Assembly: GCA_014237855.1 (NCBI GenBank)
Contig: JABACD010000018.1
Location: forward strand, 1 to 44,414
Length of the DNA stretch: 44,414 bases
Source of the DNA: Planctomycetota bacterium
Lineage (GTDB): Bacteria; Planctomycetota; UBA1135; GCA-002686595
Direction: 5' to 3'
Below the pieces are notes generated by a model that was given only the letters and a program-made list of their open reading frames with translations, did no database searches and was not told the DNA's origin. The position numbers were made by a program, and so were the translations under genes. Below, piece after piece: positions 27,901 through 35,748 of this stretch (position 1 is the first letter of the stretch; the number at the start of each line of letters is the position of its first letter).

Positions 27901-28187
27901 ACCGTGCCGTCGTTCAGATTCACCAGTCGGAAGGAGCCCGCGTTGACACTCGAGAGATTGACGGGCTCGGAGAACTGAATCGTGACCTCCGCATTCTGGC
28001 TGATGTTGACCAGAGAGCAGTTGATCGGGTTTCCCAGATCTGCATTCCCGCAGCCCAGGGAGCAGGACTCGATGTACATGTTCCCCCCGGAAGAGCCGGA
28101 CCCGCTACCACTGCTGCAGCCGGCAAGAGTGAGGGTCAGTCCGAGGAAGGCCGCCTGGGCGGTGAGGAGCGCTTGATGCGTCTTCAT
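24954..28187 (-). CDS. Giant Ig-like / glycine-rich surface lipoprotein (family member 2)
   Basis: This 1077-residue protein begins with a canonical lipoprotein signal (AAFLGLTLTLAGC, lipobox LAGC) followed by a Ser/Gly linker. Residues about 45-160 form an Ig-like domain (AEVTIQFSEPVNLSSVNAGS), and a second Ig-like region spans about 210-340 (SRVVLIFDDVMNKATIANQL). The junction LLTEDF...TWGGGKL at about 330-360 matches the one in member 1. Short beta-strands (SVDIGLGATVVITGSQAGRI, GELILDGVIDLTGE) lead to Gly clusters over about 490-810, including GGSGGGGGG and SAAGGGGGGGAVMLTAG. The C-terminal 230 residues are beta-rich and end with IRGITNMVIRAQPL. Function is unknown; the architecture suggests an extended surface protein. 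It is a single-gene unit with a terminator at its end. Confidence 0.82.
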   Translation of the reverse strand: MKTHQALLTAQAAFLGLTLTLAGCSSGSGSGSSGGNMYIESCSLGCGNADLGNPINCSLVNISQNAEVTIQFSEPVNLSSVNAGSFRLVNLNDGTVPSGVFTIDPTDSRRLVFRPSLVFTGAGNPEFGFDPNETYEIRVLGEGQDPDGPFIRSTANKNNQTRMVCTVQTTLPLIDPVPGAPSFTGYVTDELNPTTGAVMFDSVTNLPVGGVPLNGSTGLETTSRVVLIFDDVMNKATIANQLNGLSNTITVQVKDPGSDPVTWPGIWIVDVDFDNLLRTVATFTPVGGEFPPGGSDPLNPRQVLVDVSNQLLDIVGNVIENPGLSSFSTIVQTFDEELLTEDFTTNDNEDSKASGATWGGGKLTYGPGGGSGRLGPLSLTSGDLLELNTDSQDFPLPDQVESILSNLDPGTDYDPLDPASWPTITIDQFGQAFEFTSVDIGLGATVVITGSQAGRIFSRGELILDGVIDLTGETPAAHVSNLGGSQPNNPFPYIDSIFGGPGGSGGPAAGAGGQGADRMDMTDANLPVMQNVGGVVWPVGSPAAVNDGRSGGGVGGLPTGTGGVGGLRWPSSLPLTNSPDFGNEVLYGNAELSDIFDDGNTCRIAMVGGPGSGGSHAFPGTVGLPGSPYTAVFPGLISNLPTPTPGGDNSALDLEAPGSIVGPTAKRNLEFWRKHLNGGSGGGGGGTHVYGSRHNAALGPNCSSGGGLFPFWDHSAAGGGGGGGAVMLTAGTLLRINGQIDCTGGDGGSSTLPGASIALCTASGQIAGQDPDCEKYASPGGGGAGGSVRLQATTLEFSSVPERILVNGGVGGLGVGSSSGGDGSAGLVRMEYEGFVSQVADALIWAPLVSPYDPAAGSGSGEFNEFSVSGGILSIGEWEPQVFRPESFSGSQSCWLEVPATQGSSFSLQFVSDAAGSPDDLSRYGWNMDVIYDAIGVGELKFPYRGIPPNDSTDDYDEANYPSTALGGDDFQTYIGTTLNHDEPTLSTGSLFVVRFQGVRYVGDGENLCTLNLNGPSVEPNSLTPWVEHPDMLNQFSPQPNVIRFTVIFDEQLAQYDPVIDGRIRGITNMVIRAQPL

Positions 28188-28227
28188 TCCAGATAGAATC
28201 GCGGGATCGGGGTGAATGGGAACCGAT

Positions 28228-28251
28228 GAGGGGGCCTCAAGTCGCCCCCTC
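28228..28251 (-). promoter_or_regulatory. 5'-leader hairpin upstream of the Ig-like lipoprotein gene
   Basis: GAGGGGGC (28228-28235) and GCCCCCTC (28244-28251) form a perfect 8-bp stem with an 8-nt loop, 41 nt upstream of ATG 28187. There is no T-run after it on either strand, so it is more likely a leader structure than a terminator. A minus-strand TATATT (28295-28300) lies about 45 nt further upstream as a possible -10; I see no good -35 for it. Confidence 0.4.
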
Positions 28252-28481
28252 CGACCGAGTCAGCTGGGACCACCTGGGGCATGGTTGACAGGGCAATATA
28301 GGTGCCGACCCCGACTGGTTGCTAGCTTTTTTGATTCGCTAAGATCATCTGAAGGCCTGCTGGATCAAGAGTGGCACTTGGCGGATGATTCGCCCGGCGC
28401 GATAATTGCACTCACAGCATCACTCCAGGCACGCCTGGCGCCCCTTCATGCCTTCGAAGCGCTTTGCGGCGGCCTTTCTCA

Positions 28482-28487
28482 TACAAT
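28482..28487 (+). promoter_or_regulatory. Candidate -10 element for the helical-repeat lipoprotein gene
   Basis: TACAAT lies 30 nt upstream of ATG 28517, giving a predicted leader of about 20 nt. There is no convincing -35 at the usual spacing. If real, it supports the ATG at 28517 over earlier starts in the same frame. The rest of 28188-28516 shows no gene I can support. Confidence 0.35.
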
Positions 28488-28516
28488 CCGACCCAGAGCC
28501 GTCCACTCCGAACTTC

Positions 28517-29455
28517 ATGCAGGCAAATTACTCAAGAGCAGACTCAACACCCTCCGAGAGTCCCAACCTGAGGGCCGCGGATCGTGCGGATACGCTCACC
28601 TCGAGCTGCCAGATCGCACTCATGGTGCTCGTGCTCGGGGGGGCAGCCCAGCTGGCCTCCTGCACCGATGCGGCCGAAGCCGCGCCCGAGCCCCAGGGAT
28701 CCGCCCAGGCCATGGTCGATCACCTGATCGAGCTCTCGACCCCCCTGGACCCCACACTGACGAGTGACCACCACGATCGGCAATTGCATGCCAGACGTGC
28801 CTACCTCGCAGAGCTGCGGGGTGCTTCGCGAGAGGTTGGCCTGGACGCCCTCGAGCGCTTCTCAGAAATCGAGGCAACGGGTTCCCAGGCACCGATTTAC
28901 GTCCGCGTCAATCTTCTTGATGTCGCAGCTCACGCTGCAACCGAGGAGACGACTCCGGTGCTCGAGTCCCTCCTGCTCGAGTATGGTCATAAGATCGACA
29001 TCCGTACCGAGGCCACGCTCCTTCTTGGACACGTTTCGCCCGATCGTGCTGTCGAGCTGATCACTCCCCTGCTGAAGAGAACCAAGCTGACTGCCACGAT
29101 GCCCGCTGATGAGTTCCTCCTCCAGAGCTACATTCTAGGCTGCGAGAATTCCGGTCAGGATCCGGTTCCGATCCTCGCGGACGTGGCCACCAATATTCAC
29201 AAGGAAGACGCAGCACGGCATCGGGCAGTGCAGGAACTGGGTAACCACAAGACACGGTTAGCCCAGCAAGCACTGCGCTCGATCCTGGTGGAATCAACGG
29301 GCAACGCCTATCTGCGCCGCAAGGCAGCTCAGTCCATTCGCAAGTCCTACCCTCGCGAGGAGGCCTGTCAGATCTTCGAGTTGATCTCCAGGCAGGAGGC
29401 TGACAATAGCTTCCTGATCTTCCTGGCCGACATGATCGAGGACAACTGCGAGTGA
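28517..29455 (+). CDS. Lipoprotein with HEAT-like helical repeats
   Basis: This 312-residue protein starts at ATG 28517. It has a 34-residue polar N-terminal segment, then a hydrophobic stretch ending in the lipobox LASC (IALMVLVLGGAAQLASC). The mature part is almost entirely helical, with paired-helix repeats such as PVLESLLLEYG, RTEATLLLGHVSPDRAVELITPLL, RHRAVQELGNHKTRLAQQALRSIL and YLRRKAAQSIRKSY, in the style of HEAT/armadillo scaffolds. The unusually long pre-signal segment suggests that translation could begin later, but no closer ATG is in frame before the hydrophobic core. It overlaps tatD by 4 nt (GTGA), so the two are cotranslated. Confidence 0.75.
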   Translation: MQANYSRADSTPSESPNLRAADRADTLTSSCQIALMVLVLGGAAQLASCTDAAEAAPEPQGSAQAMVDHLIELSTPLDPTLTSDHHDRQLHARRAYLAELRGASREVGLDALERFSEIEATGSQAPIYVRVNLLDVAAHAATEETTPVLESLLLEYGHKIDIRTEATLLLGHVSPDRAVELITPLLKRTKLTATMPADEFLLQSYILGCENSGQDPVPILADVATNIHKEDAARHRAVQELGNHKTRLAQQALRSILVESTGNAYLRRKAAQSIRKSYPREEACQIFELISRQEADNSFLIFLADMIEDNCE

Positions 29456-30213
29456 TTACCGATACCCACTCTCACATCTTCTGGAAGAACTTCGACGAGG
29501 ATCGGGCGCAGGTAATCGAGCGCGCGCGTGAGGCTGGTGTCGCGCGGATGCTCGTCGTGGGTACGGACCTGGAGACGTCGCGCCAGTGCTTCGACCTATG
29601 CGAGGGTCAGGCCGGACTCTTCCCGACGGCCGGCATCCATCCCCACGACGCTCAGGACGTTGGCGACGAGGTCCTCGGGCAGATCGAAGAACTATGTCGA
29701 ACCCAAGCCTGCGTTGCCGTGGGCGAGACAGGACTGGATTACTTCAAGGAGTACTCTCCCAGGGTCGATCAGCGACGGCTCTTTCGCTGGCACCTGCAGT
29801 TAGCTCGCGAGCTGGACAAGCCGGTGATCGTGCACTGTCGCGATGCCCATCAGGATACGGTCGCCCTGCTAAACGAGGCACGCGGTGTACGTGGGGTGAT
29901 GCACTGCTACACGATGGGTGTGGAGGAGCTCCAGCCCTACCTCGATCTTGGGCTGTACATCTCCTTCTCTGGAGTCGTCACCTACCCCAAGAATGAGGCA
30001 AACCGCGAGGCCGCGGCCAAGGTCCCCAAGGATCGCCTACTCGTCGAGACAGACTGCCCATTCCTGGCTCCGCAGAGCCAGCGCGGAAGGCGAAACGAGC
30101 CGGCCCTGGTCGCTGAAACCCTGAAGCGAGTCGCCGAGATCCGTGGTGCTGCTCTCGAGGAGTTAGCCCTGGCGACGAGCGAGAACGCAGCAAGACTGTT
30201 CGGACTGGACTGA
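29452..30213 (+). CDS. tatD: TatD-family metal-dependent hydrolase
   Basis: This 253-residue protein carries the TatD motifs in order: ITDTHSHIF (first metal His pair), GIHPHDA, VAVGETGLDYFKEYSP, PVIVHCRDAH, GVMHCYTM, GLYISFSGVVTYPKN, LLVETDCPFLAPQ and ENAARLFGLD. TatD enzymes are 3'-to-5' single-strand DNA/RNA exonucleases with roles in repair of oxidative damage and in RNA quality control. Length matches the family. GTG 29452 overlaps the upstream stop and is preceded by GAGGA 9 nt away, supporting this start. The gene converges on pilA, separated by a hairpin terminator. Confidence 0.95.
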   Translation: MITDTHSHIFWKNFDEDRAQVIERAREAGVARMLVVGTDLETSRQCFDLCEGQAGLFPTAGIHPHDAQDVGDEVLGQIEELCRTQACVAVGETGLDYFKEYSPRVDQRRLFRWHLQLARELDKPVIVHCRDAHQDTVALLNEARGVRGVMHCYTMGVEELQPYLDLGLYISFSGVVTYPKNEANREAAAKVPKDRLLVETDCPFLAPQSQRGRRNEPALVAETLKRVAEIRGAALEELALATSENAARLFGLD

Positions 30214-30235
30214 AGCAAGCGCCCCATGCAGGCTG

Positions 30236-30277
30236 AAAAATGAACGAAGCGCCGCTGCTGACAGCGACGCTTCGTTC
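30236..30277 (-). terminator. Intrinsic terminator of pilA
   Basis: GAACGAAGCG (30242-30251) pairs with CGCTTCGTTC (30268-30277); inside it CGCTG (30253-30257) pairs with CAGCG (30262-30266) around a CTGA tetraloop. On the minus strand the stem is followed by ATTTTTCA (T-run at 30236-30240), giving a standard Rho-independent terminator 41 nt after the pilA stop. Confidence 0.88.
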
Positions 30278-30317
30278 TCGAGGAAACCGGTCGACCCGGT
30301 CTCGGAGGCTCAGTGGC

Positions 30318-31031
30318 TTACTGGACCGGCACCCATGTGTTGGTGTCGACACCGGCAGCCCCAGAGGCGATTGCCGAGTTCATGTCGGCAACGGTGTAGG
30401 CAGCGCTGTAGGCAGGACCGCCAGCGACACCTTCGTACTGACTCGCAACCGTCCGGTTGTTCGTCTGGAGGAGGTCTCCTTCCTGGTTGATGAAGAAGAC
30501 GCGGTTGCCGGACTGACCGTAGGTGTTCGGCCAAGCGTAAGCGCACCACAGGATCTCGGCGTTGTTACCACCAACGGTTGCGGCAGTCGCACCACCACCA
30601 CCAGCCTCGGCGACTCCGACGGCCGGCGTGTTGCCGTCCGGAAGGAAGACCGAGAAGCAGTAGCCTGAGCGGTTGACGACACCGTTAGCGTCGACGTTGC
30701 CAAAGGCACTGGAGAGAACAGCGGGGTTCAGGATATCGGTGGCAGCGCCGAGGCCTCCACCGTTGACACGCATCGGCATGGTACCTGCGAGTTCGGCAAG
30801 GTAGCCGTACTCCCCACCACCATCAGCGTCTGTGTCGATCGCTGCGGAGGACTGAATCTGTGCCTGCGCAGAAGAGAGCGAGCGCAAGGTTGCGATCGCT
30901 GCGGACTCGTTAGCTGCCAAGCGAGCGCTCAGCAGCTTGGGAATCGCGATGGATGCGATGATCGCGATAATGGCGACCACGATCATGAGTTCGATGAGCG
31001 TAAAGCCAGCTCGGTTCCGATTTCGGATCAT
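30318..31031 (-). CDS. pilA: Type IV major pilin-like prepilin
   Basis: This 237-residue prepilin has the short leader MIRNRNRAG and cleavage before FTLIELMIVVAIIAIIA, with Glu at mature position 5, all standard for class III/type IVa pilins processed by the prepilin peptidase. The hydrophobic helix is followed by a globular domain with Gly-rich loops (NGGGLGAATD, EAGGGGATAATVGG) and a Cys pair (SGYCFS and ILWCAYAW) likely to be disulfide-linked. ATG 31031 is chosen over the longer frame to 31088 because it gives a leader of normal length. It follows pilC at 393 bp, so it probably has its own promoter, and it ends at a strong terminator, as expected for a highly expressed subunit. Confidence 0.92.
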   Translation of the reverse strand: MIRNRNRAGFTLIELMIVVAIIAIIASIAIPKLLSARLAANESAAIATLRSLSSAQAQIQSSAAIDTDADGGGEYGYLAELAGTMPMRVNGGGLGAATDILNPAVLSSAFGNVDANGVVNRSGYCFSVFLPDGNTPAVGVAEAGGGGATAATVGGNNAEILWCAYAWPNTYGQSGNRVFFINQEGDLLQTNNRTVASQYEGVAGGPAYSAAYTVADMNSAIASGAAGVDTNTWVPVQ

Positions 31032-31424
31032 TTTGTTACTCGTTAGTCCCTCAAGGAGGCACCGGCAGACTTGAATTACCGGCGCCATTAGTCAGTGTGG
31101 AAGCGGGTGGATGGTTCTCCAATGAACGCACCAAGACTCCCTGGTCACGTTCGCCCTGCATCAGATTTTTTCTTGGCCGAGGAAGAACAGGCGTTGGCCC
31201 GTCTCCGCGACAGACGTATTCACCCTCCAGAGAAATAGGAGGACTCCGGCGTCACAGGCGGCATATCGGCCCGAGCCGAGGCTCTTCTTGACAGAACAAA
31301 CGACGATCTCGAAATCTATTCAGATCTGGCGCCTGTCCTCACAAGACTCCCTACCAAGAGTGAGCACGGGTACAGACAAGACTGCAGTTCATGCAGCCCT
31401 GCCTGAGTGTTCGGAAACTTCTTC
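31032..31424 (-). promoter_or_regulatory. 393-bp pilC-pilA intergenic region, likely pilA promoter
   Basis: I see no credible reading frame here; short open frames on both strands are low in coding character. An independent pilA promoter is expected in this interval, but neither a sigma-70 pair nor a sigma-54 GG-N10-GC box is clear to me. A GAGGGA about 18 nt before the pilA ATG is too distant to be a good Shine-Dalgarno. Confidence 0.4.
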
Positions 31425-32663
31425 CTACTTCGAGTTACTCAGGTTCCCGACAACGTCGAGAATAGGAAGGAATACCGACAGCACGACACCGCCGACCATG
31501 ACTCCCATGACCGATATGAGGATCGGTTCAATCATGCTGGTCAATGACTTGACCGAGGCTTTGACCTGGCTGTCGTAGAACTCCGCGATCTTCTCGAGGA
31601 GAGTCTCGAGAGCACCGGACTTCTCACCGATGGCGATCATTCGCACAACCATGGGAGGGAAGGTAGGTGCGCGGCTCAGCGGCTCAGAGAGCATATTTCC
31701 GCAGCGTACCGCCTCGCGCGACTCCAGCACGGCCTTTGAAATCACGCGGTTACCGGAGGTCGAGGCCACGATGTCAAGGGTTCCCATGATCGGAACACCT
31801 GACCGAATCAGCGTTGAAAAGGTCCGAGAGAAGCGAGCCAGGGCGACCTTACTGAATAGCGGACCAAAGACAGGGACCTTCAGTGAGATCTTGTCGTACA
31901 TGAAGGCGCCCTTGTCGGTCTTCAAGAGCATCCAGAGTGCAAACGGCGCCCCCATGAACATCAAAGCCAGGAGGATCCAGTTTGATCTCATCCACTCAGA
32001 AGTCTCCAGGACGAACTTCGTGAGCGCAGGAAGCTCGGTGTCGAGTGATTCGAACACCTGCCGGAACCCGGGCACGATGCCGATCATGAGGAATGCCGTG
32101 ATGCCCGTGACCAGGATCATCGAGATGACCGGATAGGTCATTGCGGACTTGATCTCGCGACGCAGTTCCTCGGCAGCCTCGAGATAGTCAGCAAGACGGA
32201 CCAGGATGATGTCCATCTGGCCTGAAACCTCGGCGGCCTTGACCATGCTCACGTAAAGCTCGCTGAAGGCCTTGGGACAGTGCTCCATCGCCACGGAGAG
32301 GTCGGAGCCACCACGCACCTCCGAGATCAACCTCTCGCAGCAGGCCTTGAAAGGAGCGGTCTCCGCCTGATCCGAGAGCACCTCAAGGCCCTCGAGCAAG
32401 GAAATACCTGCCCCCACCATTGTCGCGAGCTGTCGGGTAAACAGGACCAGCTCCGTCCGTGATGCATTGGGCTTGACGCCTTTGGTACGGAGCCCCTTCG
32501 TCTTGAGGCCCCGGCCACGGCGACCACCAACTTCGTCGATGCTCATTACAACCAGGTTCTGACGACGGAGTTCATTGAGAACCTCCGTGCGATCAACGGC
32601 TTCGATCTGTCCTTCAACAGTCTTGCCACCCGGACCCTTTGCTGCGTACTTGAAACTCGTCAC
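31425..32663 (-). CDS. pilC: Type IV pilus inner membrane platform protein PilC
   Basis: This 412-residue protein has the standard GspF/PilC arrangement: an N-terminal domain with VEGQIEAVDRTEVLNELRRQ, then two T2SSF domains, each ending in hydrophobic helices (VISMILVTGITAFLMIGIVPGF; ISVMGVMVGGVVLSVFLPILDVV). LVLFTRQLATMVGAGISLLEGLEVL and FSRTFSTLIRSGVPIMGTLDIV are the conserved cytoplasmic segments. PilC sits in the inner membrane beneath the pilus and couples to PilB and PilT. The GTG at 32663 follows the pilB stop by 11 bp with a weak AGGT upstream. Confidence 0.95.
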   Translation of the reverse strand: MTSFKYAAKGPGGKTVEGQIEAVDRTEVLNELRRQNLVVMSIDEVGGRRGRGLKTKGLRTKGVKPNASRTELVLFTRQLATMVGAGISLLEGLEVLSDQAETAPFKACCERLISEVRGGSDLSVAMEHCPKAFSELYVSMVKAAEVSGQMDIILVRLADYLEAAEELRREIKSAMTYPVISMILVTGITAFLMIGIVPGFRQVFESLDTELPALTKFVLETSEWMRSNWILLALMFMGAPFALWMLLKTDKGAFMYDKISLKVPVFGPLFSKVALARFSRTFSTLIRSGVPIMGTLDIVASTSGNRVISKAVLESREAVRCGNMLSEPLSRAPTFPPMVVRMIAIGEKSGALETLLEKIAEFYDSQVKASVKSLTSMIEPILISVMGVMVGGVVLSVFLPILDVVGNLSNSK

Positions 32664-32674
32664 GTTGAAATTAC

Positions 32675-34375
32675 CTATTCATCACCCATGGTTACACGCA
32701 GGACCTCTTCCAATGAGGTGACCCCACGCATGGCGTTCTTCAGAGCTACGCGCCGGAGAGAGATCATCCCTCCATCCACTGCAGCTCGCTTGATATCGTG
32801 AACGGGGGCTCCATCGATCACCAGACGACGTAGGTCGTCGTTAAAGTAGAGTGTCTCCAGGATCGCGAAGCGCCCGCGGTAGCCAGAATTGCAGCGCGAA
32901 CACCCTGCAAGGTCTGGCCCAAAGAGCTGATGCTGGCCGAGTTCACTCTCCTTGAAGCCCACGTTCAGGAGCTGTTTCTCGGGGAGATCAACTTCAACCC
33001 TGCAGGAGTCACAGAGGCGGCGCCCCAGGCGCTGAGCTCCCACGCAGAGCAACGAACTGGAGACCATGAATGGGTCGATCCCCATGTCCACCAGTCGAGT
33101 GATCGTGCTGGCCGCATCATTCGTGTGCAGAGTTGAAAGCACCAGGTGCCCTGTAAGAGCGGCCTTGACAGCAATATCGGCCGTCTCCTTGTCCCTGATT
33201 TCTCCCAGCAGGACCACGTCTGGATCCTGACGTAGAATGGAGCGCAAGGCGCCCGCAAAGGTCATCCCGCGCTTGGGATTGACCGAGACCTGATTGATCC
33301 CGTTCATGCGGTACTCAACAGGGTCTTCAACCGTCGTCACATTGATCTCGGGAGATGCAACACGCTGTACACAGGAGTACAGGGTGGTTGACTTGCCAGA
33401 TCCAGTCGGCCCAGTGATCAAGACCATCCCGTGGGGCGACTCAACCGCTTTCTCGATGTGACTGAGTGCCCGATCCTCGTAGCCCATTTGGTCCAGACGC
33501 ATCGACATGCTGCCTGTATCCAGAATCCGCATCACAGCCTTCTCTCCTCCAACCACCGGCAGGATGGAGAGTCTGAAGTCGATCTGCCTACCCTCGTAAC
33601 GGATCTGGAACTTGCCGTCCTGGGGCGTGAAGCGCTCGGCAATGTCGAGCTGAGCCAGAATCTTGAGGCGAGAGGTCAGCGCACTGAGCAGAGCCTTGGG
33701 GGGAGTCATCGCCTCTCGGAGAGCTCCATCGACCCGGAACCTCACAACAATCCCCCTGTCCAGTGGCTCGATGTGGATGTCGCTGGCCTTCTGCTTGAGC
33801 GCTCTCATCAAGATCAGATTGATCAGCTTGACTGCGGGCGCGTCATCCCCTGATGCGGCCGAGATGTCGATGTCATCGAGTTCTTCCTGAACTGCGACCT
33901 CAATACCAGTCTCACCTGCGACCTCCTCAAGGAGATCCTCAACCTGGCGCGAGCCTGCATTGAATGCGCCATCAATGGCCTGAAGAATGTCTGATGGGTG
34001 ACTCAGTACCTGCTGAATCTGACAGCCAGTTCTGCGTCGGAGGTCATCCTTCAACAACACGTCGAAGGGATCACTGACCGCAATCGTGAGCACGTCTCCA
34101 TTCAAGGAGATCGGGAGAATCAAGTTCTGGGTGCAAGCATCTCCGTCGATGCGCTCGAGAGCCGACGGATCCGGAGTAACCCGCAAGAGATCGACCGGCG
34201 GGAGGTTTGCCCCCCGGCCAAGCGCCTCCAGCAATGAGTCCGCGGTAATGGTCCCCGAAGAAATCAGATTCTCCAGGAGGTGTCCACCGCGCTCTTTCGC
34301 GATGCTCCAATCCTCCGCAGTAGCAACTCCCCCATCAATGAGGAGCTTTCGGATCTTTCCGGAGACGACAACCAT
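32675..34375 (-). CDS. pilB: Type IV pilus extension ATPase PilB
   Basis: This 566-residue protein has the N-terminal MshE-type domain (GVATAEDWSIAKERGG onward), then the secretion ATPase core: Walker A GPTGSGKSTT at about 321-330, Asp box VTTVEDPVEYR, Walker B DVVLLGEIRDKETA and His box GHLVLSTLHTNDAA. Two CxxC pairs (CDSC and CSRC) form the zinc site typical of PilB/GspE. It powers pilin polymerisation at the inner membrane with PilC. The start overlaps the pilT stop by one base (TGATG); a TTG one codon upstream is less likely. Confidence 0.95.
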   Translation of the reverse strand: MVVVSGKIRKLLIDGGVATAEDWSIAKERGGHLLENLISSGTITADSLLEALGRGANLPPVDLLRVTPDPSALERIDGDACTQNLILPISLNGDVLTIAVSDPFDVLLKDDLRRRTGCQIQQVLSHPSDILQAIDGAFNAGSRQVEDLLEEVAGETGIEVAVQEELDDIDISAASGDDAPAVKLINLILMRALKQKASDIHIEPLDRGIVVRFRVDGALREAMTPPKALLSALTSRLKILAQLDIAERFTPQDGKFQIRYEGRQIDFRLSILPVVGGEKAVMRILDTGSMSMRLDQMGYEDRALSHIEKAVESPHGMVLITGPTGSGKSTTLYSCVQRVASPEINVTTVEDPVEYRMNGINQVSVNPKRGMTFAGALRSILRQDPDVVLLGEIRDKETADIAVKAALTGHLVLSTLHTNDAASTITRLVDMGIDPFMVSSSLLCVGAQRLGRRLCDSCRVEVDLPEKQLLNVGFKESELGQHQLFGPDLAGCSRCNSGYRGRFAILETLYFNDDLRRLVIDGAPVHDIKRAAVDGGMISLRRVALKNAMRGVTSLEEVLRVTMGDE

Positions 34376-35439
34376 CAAGCAGCCTTGATCAGCGTCCTCA
34401 ACTCAGCGGGATCGCTCATGGTCATCTCGGCGTTCACCATGTTGACCTTGCCGCTACGTACATGGTCAGCGAGAGACTGAGCCATGGTTCGCATTCCCAA
34501 CCGACCGCCAGTCTGAATCTGGGAGTACAGCTGGTGAGTCTTACCCTCACGAATCAAGGCCCGGATTCCCGGCGTGCACGTCATGATCTCCGCAGCCATG
34601 GCGCGACCATTTCCATCGGTCGTTGGCAGAAGCTGCTGACAGAAGACTGCTTCCAGAGAGAAGGACAGCTGTGTTCGTACCTGTGACTGCTGGTGAGCAG
34701 GGAAGACGTCAATGATGCGGTTGGCAGTCTGAACCGCATCAGAGGTGTGCAGGGTGCCAAAGGTCAGGTGGCCCGTCTCAGCAAGCGTCAAGGCTGCCTC
34801 AATGGTCTCGTGATCTCGAAGCTCGCCGACCAGCACCACGTCAGGATCCTGACGCAGGATGCTCCGGAGTGCATTGGAGAAGGACCGGGTGTCACCACCG
34901 ACCTCTCGTTGAGTCACGAGGCAGTTGCGGTGCTTGTGCGTGAATTCGACCGGATCCTCGATGGTGACAATGTGAGCCTGCCGGTGCTGGTTGACGTAAT
35001 TGATCATCGCGGCCAGTGAGGTCGACTTACCCGACCCAGTGGCGCCCGTGACGAGGACCAGCCCCGAGCGCAGTGAACAAATCCGCTCACATACACCAAC
35101 AGGCATTCCGAGAGACTCGAACTCGGGGACCTCGCTGGGAATCGAGCGGAGGACGGCGGCCACGTTTCCCTGCTGAAAGAACACGTTCGCTCGGAAACGC
35201 CCAAATCCCTCGAGGCCGAATGAGCAGTCAAGTTCCAGATCTCGATCAAGGCGAGCGATCTGATCTGCGTTCAAGACGCTGGTCGACAGTCGACGGGTGT
35301 CTTCCCCCGTCATGCTCGGCGTATCCACAGGCATCAGCATGCCGTGCACACGTATCCGTGGCGGACTACCCACGGAAATGTGCAGGTCCGATCCCCCCTG
35401 TCGCACCAGTAGCGACAAGAGCTCATCCATGGTGATCAT
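34375..35439 (-). CDS. pilT: Type IV pilus retraction ATPase PilT
   Basis: This 354-residue ATPase matches PilT length and lacks the PilB N-terminal and zinc modules. Visible motifs are the N-terminal MDELLSLLVRQGGSDLHISVGSPP, Walker A GATGSGKST at about 132-140, Asp box VTIEDPVEF, Walker B VVLVGELRDHETIE, His box TGHLTFGTLHTSDA, and GIRALIREGKTHQL, which corresponds to the AIRNLIREGK motif required for retraction. It depolymerises pili for twitching and DNA uptake. GGAGAA lies 8 nt upstream of ATG 35439. It follows the small ORF described here by 15 nt and overlaps pilB. Confidence 0.95.
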   Translation of the reverse strand: MITMDELLSLLVRQGGSDLHISVGSPPRIRVHGMLMPVDTPSMTGEDTRRLSTSVLNADQIARLDRDLELDCSFGLEGFGRFRANVFFQQGNVAAVLRSIPSEVPEFESLGMPVGVCERICSLRSGLVLVTGATGSGKSTSLAAMINYVNQHRQAHIVTIEDPVEFTHKHRNCLVTQREVGGDTRSFSNALRSILRQDPDVVLVGELRDHETIEAALTLAETGHLTFGTLHTSDAVQTANRIIDVFPAHQQSQVRTQLSFSLEAVFCQQLLPTTDGNGRAMAAEIMTCTPGIRALIREGKTHQLYSQIQTGGRLGMRTMAQSLADHVRSGKVNMVNAEMTMSDPAELRTLIKAA

Positions 35440-35454
35440 GTGCTCACTTCTCCG

Positions 35455-35583
35455 TCAGGGAATTTGGTTCTCGATATCGGGGAAAACACGCCGCCTGGCG
35501 GACTCGGGGTAGCCCAGGAAGCGATCAAAACGACTCATGCACCCCATCGGTGATTCGGACCACTCAACTGGAGGGGGCTTCAC
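35455..35583 (-). CDS. Unrecognised 42-residue small protein upstream of pilT
   Basis: The frame runs from GTG 35583 to TGA 35455. The product begins MKPPPVEWSESPMGC, continues with MSRFDRFLGY and ends PDIENQIP. GAGGGG lies 6 nt before the GTG, one of the better Shine-Dalgarno sequences in the window, and the stop is 15 nt before the pilT ATG, so it would be the first gene of the pilTBC operon. The sequence is soluble, basic in the middle (ARRRVF) and Pro-rich at both ends; I see no signal or membrane segment. I recognise no family. A leader ORF that controls pilT translation, or a small pilus-motor regulator, are both possible. Confidence 0.5.
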   Translation of the reverse strand: MKPPPVEWSESPMGCMSRFDRFLGYPESARRRVFPDIENQIP

Positions 35584-35666
35584 TTGATTCCCCTCGCCCT
35601 GTAGAGAATCCGGGCCTGACCGGGATGGAAAAATATTCCCCCCACCCCAACGAGGGATAACAATGA

Positions 35667-35702
35667 CCAGGGGCGGCCGGGCTCTCGCCTGACCGCCCCT
35701 GG
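35667..35702 (-). terminator. Hairpin terminator downstream of the EF-G-like gene
   Basis: CCAGGGGCGG (35667-35676) and CCGCCCCTGG (35693-35702) form a perfect 10-bp stem with a 16-nt loop, 46 nt after the stop of the EF-G-like gene. On the minus strand it is followed by TCATTGTTATC, moderately T-rich. A stronger A/T stretch (minus AATATTTTT, about 35628-35637) lies further on. Confidence 0.6.
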
Positions 35703-35748
35703 CAGTTCTGGACTCAGTGAGGCGCCCCTGGCGCCGGCTCAGTCAGCC

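Noticed and set aside
28216..28516. Plus-strand open frame in the gap before the helical-repeat lipoprotein
   Set aside because: It runs out of frame into the lipoprotein gene, contains the leader hairpin and the candidate -10, and shows no protein-like pattern.
31097..31291. 64-codon plus-strand open frame in the pilC-pilA gap
   Set aside because: Arg/Ser/Gly-rich translation with no SD or motif. The region is better explained as the pilA promoter and leader.
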